A DNA stretch of 10,549 nt from DASZTU01 sp035547675 (GTDB lineage: Bacteria; Pseudomonadota; Alphaproteobacteria; Rhizobiales; Devosiaceae): positions 1 through 10,549 of the forward strand of contig DASZUI010000219.1 in assembly GCA_035547675.1 (NCBI GenBank), in the 5' to 3' direction. The translations under genes were made by a program, and so were the position numbers. Of the stretch, positions 1 to 5,755 are shown piece by piece. Position 1 is the stretch's first letter, and each line of letters starts with the position of its first letter. The notes under the pieces were generated by a model. The model was not told where the DNA came from. It was given only the letters and a program-made list of their open reading frames with translations, and did no database searches.

Positions 1-112
1 ATGCGCGTTTCAGGCGTGGAGGCGCCCAGGATGGAGAAAGTTGTTCACGTGACGCGACGAAGCTGAGCCTCGTCGATTTCGCTCGCCCGCAATTCCTATC
101 GGGACACGTCAC
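1..112. other. Leader region upstream of the acetyltransferase gene; possible 3' end of an upstream gene
   Basis: No convincing gene lies here. One forward frame (from base 3) stays open from the window edge to a TGA at 114-116, which overlaps the ATG at 113 as ATGA, an arrangement often seen between coupled genes. Its third-position GC is clearly lower than in the neighbouring genes, and the roughly 37 residues resemble nothing I know, so I treat it as unproven. A weak GGGA at 101-104 sits 8 bases before the ATG at 113. Confidence 0.25.
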
Positions 113-676
113 ATGACCATGCCGTCCTTGCAGAGCGCCACCCCGCTCGAGCCTCCGCAACGGGGTCTCCCCGTAAGCCGTTTTGCCACTCCCGCCGATG
201 ACGAGTTCGTTGAGAACCTGCAGGCCCTTGCCTTCGGGCCGGGCCGCTTCGCCAAGGCCGCGTTCCGCGTGCGGGAGCGCTTTCCCATCGACAAGAGCCT
301 GTCGCTGATCGGCGAGATCGGCGGCGTGCCGGTGTCGTCGGTCTGGATGACGCCCATCAGCGTGGGCGGCGTCAACGGCTATCTGCTCGGGCCGCTGGCA
401 ACCGATCCCCAATATCGCGGCATGGGCGCGGGCAAGCTTCTGGTCCGCGAGGCCTGCCGGATCGCACTCGAGCGCAAAGAGGGCGAGTTCGTGCTGCTGG
501 TGGGCGACGAGCCCTATTACGGGCCGCTCGGCTTCGCCAGGACGACGCATGGCGCCATCCAGTTCCCCGGGCCGGTTGATCCCGCCCGCGTCTTGGTTCA
601 CGCGCCGGCCGATCCCGGCCTCGCGACGCGGCTCGCCGGGCCGATCGCCGGGTTCAAGCGCAAGGCGCAGGGCTGA
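113..676 (+). CDS. GNAT family N-acetyltransferase (YhbS-like)
   Basis: A 187-residue protein with the GCN5-related acetyltransferase fold, predicted to move an acetyl group from acetyl-CoA to an unknown amine. The acetyl-CoA binding loop is visible as DPQYRGMGAGKLLV at about residues 98-111, matching the Q/R-x-x-G-x-G/A signature. The later LLVGDEPYYGPLGF (about residues 128-141) is the strand and YYGPLGF turn typical of the YhbS subgroup, whose members mostly lack known substrates. Length is normal for the family. The start at 113 is followed by a second in-frame ATG at 119; a weak GGGA lies 8 bases before the first, so the exact start is uncertain by two residues. The gene stands alone, and a long repeat-rich stretch follows its stop. 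Degenerate copies of its last bases recur downstream. Confidence 0.85.
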   Translation: MTMPSLQSATPLEPPQRGLPVSRFATPADDEFVENLQALAFGPGRFAKAAFRVRERFPIDKSLSLIGEIGGVPVSSVWMTPISVGGVNGYLLGPLATDPQYRGMGAGKLLVREACRIALERKEGEFVLLVGDEPYYGPLGFARTTHGAIQFPGPVDPARVLVHAPADPGLATRLAGPIAGFKRKAQG

Positions 677-686
677 GCCGGGCCGA

Positions 687-820
687 AGGCCCCCTCACCC
701 GGATTGCTGGCGCAATCCGACCTCTCCCCGACGGGGAGAGGTGGTCGCGAGGCGAGGCGATGCCGTACTTCACCTCTCCCTGGGGGAGAGGTCGGCGCGG
801 AGCGCCGGGTGAGGGGGCCT
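687..820. repeat. Palindromic repeat module, copy 1
   Basis: Perfect 16-bp inverted arms (AGGCCCCCTCACCCGG at 687-702 and its complement at 805-820) enclose smaller perfect hairpins. These are a 7-bp stem with TGGC loop at 701-718, a 10-bp ACCTCTCCCC stem at 720-742, and a 9-bp ACCTCTCCC stem at 772-792. The module resembles 1100-1234 closely at both ends, while the central linker differs. It has no coding content and begins 11 bases after the acetyltransferase stop, so it may also act as a terminator. Short palindromic repeats of this style are common between genes in Hyphomicrobiales, from memory. Confidence 0.8.
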
Positions 821-834
821 GCTTCCCGCGGCGC

Positions 835-864
835 CCGATCGCCGGATTCAGGCACAGGGCTGAG
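835..864 (+). repeat. Degenerate copy of the acetyltransferase gene 3' end, copy A
   Basis: Thirty bases beginning CCGATCGCCGG and ending GGGCTGAG match the last bases of the acetyltransferase gene (641-677) with about 7 bases deleted internally and a few substitutions. The same 30-base shortened form recurs at 1063-1092. The two short copies differ from one another at 5 of 30 positions, all of them transitions. This copy lies just before the second palindromic module. Confidence 0.65.
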
Positions 865-912
865 GGCTGAGTTTTCGCCGGCGTTCTCAGCCGAAGGTTC
901 TGCTGGCGGCCC

Positions 913-1041
913 ACCCCCACCCGGCTGCCGCCACCCCTGCCTCTGCCGAGGCCTTTTCCGCTCAAATCGATCCACCGGATCGATTTGCCCCTTCGGGGCG
1001 CTCCGAAGCCCCTCAAGGGGGGAGGGATCACGGGTGGGGGT
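913..1041. repeat. Palindromic repeat module, divergent type
   Basis: Perfect 11-bp inverted arms (ACCCCCACCCG at 913-923 and its complement at 1031-1041) enclose further hairpins. A perfect 10-bp AAATCGATCC stem with a 3-base loop lies at 964-986, and a GCCCC-TTC-GGGGC stem at 987-999. The overall plan matches the modules on either side (long outer arms, nested stems, about 130 bp), but the sequence differs, so it belongs to a related but distinct repeat type. No gene is visible. Confidence 0.65.
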
Positions 1042-1062
1042 ACTGCCGCGCGCTCAGCCTAG

Positions 1063-1092
1063 CCGATCGCCGGGTCCAAGCGCGGGGCTGAG
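1063..1092 (+). repeat. Degenerate copy of the acetyltransferase gene 3' end, copy B
   Basis: Thirty bases from CCGATCGCCGGG to GGGCTGAG repeat the end of the acetyltransferase gene, again without about 7 internal bases. The spacing from TGAG to the next palindromic module is 7 bases here and 9 bases after the real gene. That suggests gene end and module were duplicated together. Confidence 0.65.
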
Positions 1093-1099
1093 GCCAGGA

Positions 1100-1234
1100 A
1101 GGCCCGCTCACCCGGATTGCTGGCGCAATCCGACCTCTCCCCCAAAGGGAGAGGTGATTCAGGGCAGTGCCTCGCCGCAGCGTCATCTCTCCCTTGGGGG
1201 AGAGGTCGACGCGAAGCGCCGGGTGAGGGGGCCT
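1100..1234. repeat. Palindromic repeat module, copy 2
   Basis: This is the second copy of the 687-820 module. Outer 16-bp arms lie at 1100-1115 and 1219-1234 with one mismatch. The internal GGATTGC-TGGC-GCAATCC hairpin (1114-1131) is identical to copy 1, and the ACCTCTCCC-type stems are kept while the linker has diverged. It ends 77 bases before the start of the Nudix gene. Confidence 0.8.
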
Positions 1235-1311
1235 GCTTCCCCGCCGTCGTAACCCGCGCATTTCCTAAATCCCTGTGTTAACGTCGTCGCGAAAGTTCAT
1301 TTCGGGGCAAG

Positions 1312-1944
1312 ATGCTGGCCGTCGACGACGACCTTGTTGCACATATCGAACGGCGCCTGCTCGCCCATCCCGAGGCGGTGGACGAGGAGGGCGCGTTCAT
1401 GCCCGACTGGATGCCCGACGAGCCGTTCAACCGCCCGCCGGTGCCCGCCGCGGTGCTGATCGCGCTGGTGCGGCGGCCGGGCGGGCACAATGTGCTCTAT
1501 ACCGAGCGCGCGGCGACGCTGCGCAATCATTCCGGGCAGGTGGCGTTTCCGGGCGGCAAGATCGATGCGGGAGACCGCGATGCCGCCGAGGCGGCGCTGC
1601 GCGAGGCTCACGAGGAGGTGGGACTGGTGCCCGCCGAGGCGCGGGTGCTCGGCTTCCTGCCGAATTATTTCACCGGGACCAATTACCTGATTACGCCGGT
1701 GGTAGCGGAAGTTGCGCCGTCGCGGCCCTTCGTGCCCAATCCGGGCGAGGTGGAGGCGGTGTTCGAGGTGCCGCTCGCCCGGCTGATGGCGGCGGGCACC
1801 TATCTGACCATGACCATCATGCGCAAGGGGATCGAGCACACCTCCTGGCAGATCGACCATGAGGGCCACCGCATCTGGGGCATCACCGCCAACCTGACGC
1901 GGCGCTTTTACGACATGGCGCTGGCCGGGGCGCCGGGATGCTAG
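1312..1944 (+). CDS. Nudix hydrolase, CoA pyrophosphatase family (NudL/YeaB-like)
   Basis: A 210-residue Nudix enzyme expected to cleave the pyrophosphate bond of CoA or its derivatives, giving 4'-phosphopantetheine and adenosine 3',5'-bisphosphate. The family signature NHSGQVAFPGGKID is at residues 72-85, just before the Nudix helix with REAHEEVGL at 97-105, whose glutamates bind the metal. As is usual in this family, an aspartate stands where many Nudix boxes have the first glutamate. A GGGG at 1304-1307 lies shortly before the ATG. The last 7 bases overlap the next gene, so the two are very probably one operon with coupled translation. A substrate other than CoA cannot be excluded from sequence alone. 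Confidence 0.88.
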   Translation: MLAVDDDLVAHIERRLLAHPEAVDEEGAFMPDWMPDEPFNRPPVPAAVLIALVRRPGGHNVLYTERAATLRNHSGQVAFPGGKIDAGDRDAAEAALREAHEEVGLVPAEARVLGFLPNYFTGTNYLITPVVAEVAPSRPFVPNPGEVEAVFEVPLARLMAAGTYLTMTIMRKGIEHTSWQIDHEGHRIWGITANLTRRFYDMALAGAPGC

Positions 1945-3131
1945 GGCGCGGCCAGTTCGAGCGCCGGCTCAAGGGGGCGCCCTGGCTCAACCATCCCGAT
2001 ACGCAGGCGATCTTTTCGCTGCTCGACGGCGAGGGGCTGAGGACGCGGGCGGTGGGCGGCATCGTGCGCGACACGCTGCTGGGGATCGAGCGGCCTGGCG
2101 GGGAGCTCGATTTTGCAACCGAATTGTTGCCCGAGGAGGTGATGGCGCGGGCGGCGCGGCGCGGCGTTGCCGCCTATCCGACGGGGTTCGAGCACGGCAC
2201 GGTCACGCTGCGGCTCAACGCGCTGGCGGTCGAGGTGACGACGCTGCGCGAGGACGTGGAAACCGACGGGCGCCACGCGGTGGTGCGCTTCGGCACGGAC
2301 TGGACGCGCGATGCCGAGCGGCGCGACTTCACCATGAACGCGCTCTATGCCGACATGACCGGCGCGCTCTACGATCCGATCGGCGGGGCGGGCGACCTCG
2401 CCGAACATCACGTGCGCTTCATCGGCGATCCCGACCGGCGCATCGCCGAGGACCGGCTCAGGGTCTATCGCTTCTTCCGCTTTTCGGCGAGCCATGGCGG
2501 CGAGCGCTTCGATCCGGCGGGGCTCGATGCGGTGCGCCGCGCCGCCGGCACGCTCGGCTCGCTCTCGGCGGAGCGGGTGGGCGCCGAGATGCGCCGCATG
2601 CTGGAACTGCCGCGCATCGCCACGACGCTCAGGACCATGCAGGAGGTCGGGGTGCTCGAGCTGCCGGACGAGACGGTCGGCCGGCTCAGGAGCTATGGCG
2701 TGGTGGCGCGCCATCCGAATTTCGTGGGGCGGCTCGCGGTGATCGTCGCCGGCGGGGCGGCGGATATCCAGTCGCGCTGGCGGCTCTCCAATGACGAGAT
2801 GGCGCGCGCGCACACTATCGTGGCGGCGGCGCGGCTGCTCGAGGAACTGAAGGTGCACGAGGCGGCCTATCGCTATCCGGCGGCGCTGGCGGATGCGGTC
2901 GATGTCGCCGCGGTGCTGGCCGGCTGGACCGAGGCGGGCAAGTCGGCCGTGCTCGACCAGTTGCAGCATGTGCCGCTGCGGCCGTTCCCGGTATCGGGGG
3001 TGGACCTGCTGGCGCTGGGCTTTTCGCCCGGACCGCGGGTCGGGGCGGAACTGCAGCGGCTGGAGCAGCTCTGGATCGAGAGCGGTTTCACCCTGGAGCG
3101 GGATGCCCTGCTCAGGGCGGCGCGGAAGTAG
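1938..3131 (+). CDS. CCA tRNA nucleotidyltransferase / poly(A) polymerase family protein
   Basis: A 397-residue class II nucleotidyltransferase, most likely the enzyme that builds or repairs the CCA end of tRNAs. Visible motifs in order are VGGIVRD (39-45), the metal-binding stretch ELDFATELLPEEV (56-68), ERRDFTMNALY (127-137), which belongs to the nucleotide-recognition region, and EDRLRVYRFFRF (171-182). LSAERVGAEMRRML (209-222) starts the helical neck and body. The length is normal. The catalytic DxD reads E-L-D here: residue 56, codon GAG at 2103-2105, is glutamate rather than aspartate. That is conservative and may be lineage-typical. The ATG lies inside the end of the Nudix gene (ATGCTAG, 7-bp overlap), which fixes the start and implies coupling. 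The related poly(A) polymerase activity cannot be excluded. Confidence 0.88.
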   Translation: MLGRGQFERRLKGAPWLNHPDTQAIFSLLDGEGLRTRAVGGIVRDTLLGIERPGGELDFATELLPEEVMARAARRGVAAYPTGFEHGTVTLRLNALAVEVTTLREDVETDGRHAVVRFGTDWTRDAERRDFTMNALYADMTGALYDPIGGAGDLAEHHVRFIGDPDRRIAEDRLRVYRFFRFSASHGGERFDPAGLDAVRRAAGTLGSLSAERVGAEMRRMLELPRIATTLRTMQEVGVLELPDETVGRLRSYGVVARHPNFVGRLAVIVAGGAADIQSRWRLSNDEMARAHTIVAAARLLEELKVHEAAYRYPAALADAVDVAAVLAGWTEAGKSAVLDQLQHVPLRPFPVSGVDLLALGFSPGPRVGAELQRLEQLWIESGFTLERDALLRAARK

Positions 3132-3159
3132 GCTCAAACCCGAGGGAAGCGCGCGTTAG

Positions 3160-3247
3160 TGGATTCCGGCCTTCGCCGGAATGACGCCGGGACGTGGCGA
3201 GGACCTGCCGAATTCCACGGTGTCATTCCGGCGAAGGCCGGAATCCA
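3160..3247. repeat. Dispersed palindromic repeat (TGGATTCCGG...CCGGAATCCA), copy 1; probable bidirectional terminator
   Basis: Perfect 26-bp inverted arms lie at 3160-3185 and 3222-3247 with a 36-base loop. The element sits between the convergent ends of the CCA gene (stop at 3131) and the DUF1059 gene (stop at 3270), an ideal place for a terminator serving both. Similar arms occur at 3529-3622 and 8017-8111. There is no T-run after either arm, so intrinsic termination is an inference from position and stem strength. Confidence 0.8.
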
Positions 3248-3269
3248 GTCAAATGCACGGCCCATGGGC

Positions 3270-3449
3270 TTAGTGCGCCGGCTGGGCCTCGGTGATGCGT
3301 TCCTTGATCCGTTCCACCATTTGCGGGCGGATGGTCGTCTCGTCGTGGACCTCGCGCAAATGGTCGGTGGCGCGGCGCACGATTTCGGCGGCGTCATCGG
3401 CTTCGGTGTGCCAGGGGCAGCCCGGCACCAGGCAATCGTAACGCTTCAT
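3270..3449 (-). CDS. DUF1059 domain-containing small protein
   Basis: A 59-residue protein that opens MKRYDCLVPGCPWHTEADD and has EIVRRATDHLREVHDE in the middle, ending RIKERITEAQPAH. The paired cysteines (C6, C11) and the CPWHT and HLREVH motifs are the pattern of the DUF1059 family, small soluble proteins of unknown function; a metal-binding role is only a guess. A strong Shine-Dalgarno GGGAGG (minus strand, 3460-3455) stands 5 bases before the ATG at 3449, which supports both the gene and its start. It converges on the CCA gene and lies downstream of hemF on the same strand, separated from hemF by a palindromic repeat. It is therefore probably expressed independently. Its small size makes it easy to miss in annotation. 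Confidence 0.85.
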   Translation of the reverse strand: MKRYDCLVPGCPWHTEADDAAEIVRRATDHLREVHDETTIRPQMVERIKERITEAQPAH

Positions 3450-3528
3450 CTGAACCTCCCGGCTTTCGCGGATTCGAGGCCAAACGCGAGGGCGGAGGCG
3501 GGGGTTCCGTCGGTCGGCGCGCGCTCTG

Positions 3529-3622
3529 AAACTGGATTCCCGCCTTCGCGGGAATGACGTCGAGGTTGTGGCGGGGGCGTGCCCGATACACCGTCATTCC
3601 CGCGCAGGCGGGAATCCAGTTT
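3529..3622. repeat. Dispersed palindromic repeat, copy 2; probable hemF terminator
   Basis: Inverted arms of 31 bp (3529-3559 and 3592-3622) match at 30 of 31 positions around a 32-base loop. Parts of the loop also resemble copy 1: GTGGCG followed by TGCC, about 15 of 20 bases alike. The homology therefore extends beyond the arms, and the three elements are a true repeat family. It begins 20 bases downstream of the hemF stop on the minus strand and 80 bases before the DUF1059 start, so it may end trmL-hemF transcripts. Confidence 0.8.
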
Positions 3623-3641
3623 GATCCGCCGCAATCGCCGG

Positions 3642-4511
3642 TTACGGCCATTTCACCGCGGGCGGCATGGAGGAGAGGATGGAGCGGACATTGCCGCCGG
3701 TCTTGAGGCCGAAGGTGGTGCCGCGGTCGTAGAGCAGGTTGAACTCGACATAGCGGCCGCGGCGGACGAGCTGCTCGTCGCGGTCGGCCTCGGTCCAGGG
3801 GGTCTCGAAATTGCGGCGGACGAGCTCGGGATAGATGCCGCGGAAGGCCCGGCCGACATCCTGGGTGAAGGCGAAATCCGCGTCCCAGTCGCCGGAATTG
3901 TGGTGGTCGTAGAAGATGCCGCCGATGCCGCGCGGCTCCTTGCGGTGGGGCAGATAGAAATATTCGTCGCACCAGGCCTTGTAGCGGGCGTAATCGACCT
4001 GCGGATGGGCGGCGCAGGCGGCCTCCATGGCGGCGTGGAAAGCGATGCTGTCGGGGTCGTCCTGGGTGCGCCGGCGGTCGAGCACAGGGGTCAGGTCGGC
4101 GCCGCCGCCGAACCACCAGTCCTGCGTGACGATCATGCGCGTGTTCATGTGCACGGCGGGGACGTTGGGGTTCCACGGATGGCCGATGAGCGAGACGCCG
4201 GCGCTCCAGAACGCGGCGTTCTCCTCGGTGCCGGGCATCTGGCGGGCGAAATCGGCGGTGAACTGGCCATGCACGACCGAGATATGGACGCCGAACTTCT
4301 CGAACACCCGGCCATGCAGCATGCCCATCTCGCCGCCGCCGCCCGCCTCGCGCGTCCAGGGCTCGATGGCGAAGCGGCCGGGGGGCAAACCGGCCTGCGG
4401 GCCGGTCACCTCGTCCTCCAGCTTTTCGAGGTCGGCGACGATGGCGTCACGGAGCTCGCGGAACCAGGCGCTGGCGCGCGCCTTGCGGGCTTCCATATCT
4501 GTTTCGGTCAT
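3642..4511 (-). CDS. hemF: Oxygen-dependent coproporphyrinogen III oxidase
   Basis: A 289-residue enzyme of heme biosynthesis that uses O2 to decarboxylate two propionate side chains of coproporphyrinogen III, yielding protoporphyrinogen IX. Nearly every family hallmark is present: MGMLHGRVFEKFGVHISVVHG (62-82 region), HMNTR (121-125), WWFGGGADLTP (132-142), CDEYFYLPHRKEPRGIGGIF (181-200), YDHHNSGDWD (201-210) and the C-terminal YDRGTTFGLKTGGNVRSILS. Length is typical and the protein looks complete and cytoplasmic. Its ATG (4511-4509) overlaps the TGA of trmL by 4 bases (ATGA), so translation is probably coupled and both are read from the promoter upstream of trmL. The gene depends on oxygen, which fits an aerobic or microaerobic lifestyle alongside the bc1 complex encoded on the other strand. 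Confidence 0.96.
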   Translation of the reverse strand: MTETDMEARKARASAWFRELRDAIVADLEKLEDEVTGPQAGLPPGRFAIEPWTREAGGGGEMGMLHGRVFEKFGVHISVVHGQFTADFARQMPGTEENAAFWSAGVSLIGHPWNPNVPAVHMNTRMIVTQDWWFGGGADLTPVLDRRRTQDDPDSIAFHAAMEAACAAHPQVDYARYKAWCDEYFYLPHRKEPRGIGGIFYDHHNSGDWDADFAFTQDVGRAFRGIYPELVRRNFETPWTEADRDEQLVRRGRYVEFNLLYDRGTTFGLKTGGNVRSILSSMPPAVKWP

Positions 4512-4978
4512 ATCAGGTCCCTGAATCCGTCGGTCTGGCGCTTGGCCTCGCCCAGTATGAGCGTGGCGGCGAGCGCCACATTGATCGAGCGCAGCCCTTG
4601 GCGCATGGGGATGCGCACCCTGAGGTCGGCGCTTTCGGCCACGCTTTCCGGCACGCCAGCGCTCTCGCGGCCGACCATGAGGATGTCGGCTTCGCCATAG
4701 CGCGCGGCATAGGCCGACTCATCGGCCCTGGTGGTCAGCAGCACGAGGCGGCGCCCGGCCGCGCGCCGCCAGAGGTCGAACCGAGCGTAGCTCACATGCT
4801 CCTGATAATCGGCATGGCCGAGATAGTCGAGCGCGCCGCGGCGCAGCGTCTTCGCCGAGAAGGCGAATCCCGTCGGATGAATGATGTGGACGCGCACGCC
4901 GAGGCAGGCGCCGAGCCGGAGCAGCGTGCCGGTATTCTGCGGAATATCCGGCTGGTAGAGGGCGAGTTCGACGGGCAT
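4508..4978 (-). CDS. trmL: tRNA (cytidine(34)-2'-O)-methyltransferase, SPOUT family
   Basis: A 156-residue SPOUT-class methyltransferase expected to add a 2'-O-methyl group from S-adenosylmethionine to the wobble base of certain leucine tRNAs. The N-terminal YQPDIPQNTGTLLRLGACLG (8-27), then LMVGRESAGVPESV (100-113) and RIPMRQGLRSINVALAATLI (122-141) form the trefoil-knot cofactor site, and the length matches the minimal TrmL/YibK type. The reading frame stays open upstream to 5107, but homology begins at MPVELALYQPDIPQN, so I place the start at the ATG of 4978. No clear Shine-Dalgarno precedes it. It is the first gene of a two-gene operon with hemF, with a 4-base stop-start overlap. Confidence 0.92.
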   Translation of the reverse strand: MPVELALYQPDIPQNTGTLLRLGACLGVRVHIIHPTGFAFSAKTLRRGALDYLGHADYQEHVSYARFDLWRRAAGRRLVLLTTRADESAYAARYGEADILMVGRESAGVPESVAESADLRVRIPMRQGLRSINVALAATLILGEAKRQTDGFRDLI

Positions 4979-5201
4979 GGGAGGCGCGAAAAGGCAGGAG
5001 GCGGGAAGCGAAGCTATGTTGCCCAGGTTAGTGGCGCGCAAGCCACAAGTCACCCGTCGGCAGGCTGGACAAGTGCCGACGAGAGTGCAAAAAGAAATCC
5101 AGATCACCTGGCCTCAGGAGGGCGGGCGGTGGCTGGTTGCACCCTAGAACCGGCTGTACCCGCGGGGCGGTGAGCGAGTCGACCCAAACGGGGATATCAC
5201 C
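4979..5201. promoter_or_regulatory. Divergent trmL-hemF / petABC control region
   Basis: These 223 bases separate two divergent operons and must hold both promoters. A perfect 8-bp dyad, CGTCGGCA (5055-5062) and TGCCGACG (5074-5081), with an 11-base spacer, is the most operator-like feature. A smaller GTGGC...GCCAC hairpin lies at 5031-5046. A weak minus-strand promoter candidate for trmL has TTGCGC (5041-5036) and CATAGC (5018-5013) with 17-base spacing, 3 of 6 matches in each box. I found no good -35/-10 pair for petA. No tRNA or small ORF with family resemblance is visible. Confidence 0.5.
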
Positions 5202-5744
5202 TTGGCAAGTGAAGCAGATGCACATCCCGCGCCTCATGGCACGCGGCGGGATTTTCTATATGTCGCGGCCGGTGCTGTTGGTACGGTGGGCGCGGTCATA
5301 GGCGGCATCTGGCCGCTGATCAACCAGCTCAACCCCGACGCCTCGGTGCTGGCCCTGTCGACCGTGGATTTCGACCTCTCGTCGCTGCAGGAGGGCCAGT
5401 CGGTCACCATCAAGTGGCGCGGCCAGCCGGTGTTCATCAGCTACCGCACGCCCAAGCAGATCGAGGAGGCCAAGGCGGTGCCGCTGTCGGACCTCAGGGA
5501 TCCGCAGACCGATGAGGAGCGCACCAAGCCCGGGCACGAGCAATATCTGGTGCAGATCGGCATCTGCACGCATCTGGGCTGCATCCCGCACGGGCCCGGT
5601 CAGGGCGATTTCGACGGCTGGTTCTGCCCGTGCCACGGCTCGCAATATGATTCGGCCGGCCGCATCCGCAAGGGGCCGGCGCCCCGGAACCTGGTGATTC
5701 CGCCTTACAAATTCACCAGCAATACCGCCATCACCATCGGTTAG
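5202..5744 (+). CDS. petA: Ubiquinol-cytochrome c reductase, Rieske iron-sulfur subunit
   Basis: A 180-residue Rieske protein of the cytochrome bc1 complex, which passes an electron from quinol to cytochrome c1. A twin-arginine motif TRRDFLY (14-20) leads into a hydrophobic segment (about 20-41) that serves as uncleaved Tat signal and membrane anchor. The [2Fe-2S] ligands are C122 and H124 in CTHLGC and C142 and H145 in CPCHG; C127 and C144 form the stabilising disulfide. Length is normal. The start is TTG at 5202, with GGGGA at 5190-5194 upstream. No in-frame ATG exists between there and the twin-arginine motif; the ATG at 5218 is out of frame. This is the first gene of petABC, 11 bases before petB. 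Confidence 0.95.
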   Translation: MASEADAHPAPHGTRRDFLYVAAGAVGTVGAVIGGIWPLINQLNPDASVLALSTVDFDLSSLQEGQSVTIKWRGQPVFISYRTPKQIEEAKAVPLSDLRDPQTDEERTKPGHEQYLVQIGICTHLGCIPHGPGQGDFDGWFCPCHGSQYDSAGRIRKGPAPRNLVIPPYKFTSNTAITIG

Positions 5745-5755
5745 GGGGCAGGGGC

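Noticed and set aside
1..116. Open forward frame ending TGA at 114-116 in an ATGA overlap with the acetyltransferase start, as if an upstream operon partner
   Set aside because: Third-position GC is well below that of the neighbours and nothing recognisable is encoded. Too short to support as a gene end without upstream sequence.
704..1252. Several long forward and reverse frames within the repeat tract
   Set aside because: They consist of translated palindromes (repeated S-P-L-P-x-G-E and similar). No ribosome site or homology is visible, and frame openness follows from high GC.
677..1260. Possible CRISPR array or integron attC cluster, because of repeated hairpin units
   Set aside because: Units are few, long and unequal, spacers are not of uniform size, and neither cas genes, an integrase nor cassette genes are present.
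1941..3137. A 398-codon minus-strand frame opposite the CCA gene
   Set aside because: It lies entirely antisense to a well-supported gene, has skewed R/H/P composition and shows no recognisable motif.
3579..4700. A 373-codon forward frame opposite hemF and trmL
   Set aside because: The product is low-complexity G/A/V/E-rich, and hemF and trmL carry all family motifs on the minus strand.
4979..5107. An N-terminal extension of trmL starting at 5107
   Set aside because: The extra 43 residues have no family resemblance, and MPVELALYQPDIPQN at 4978 is the standard TrmL start.
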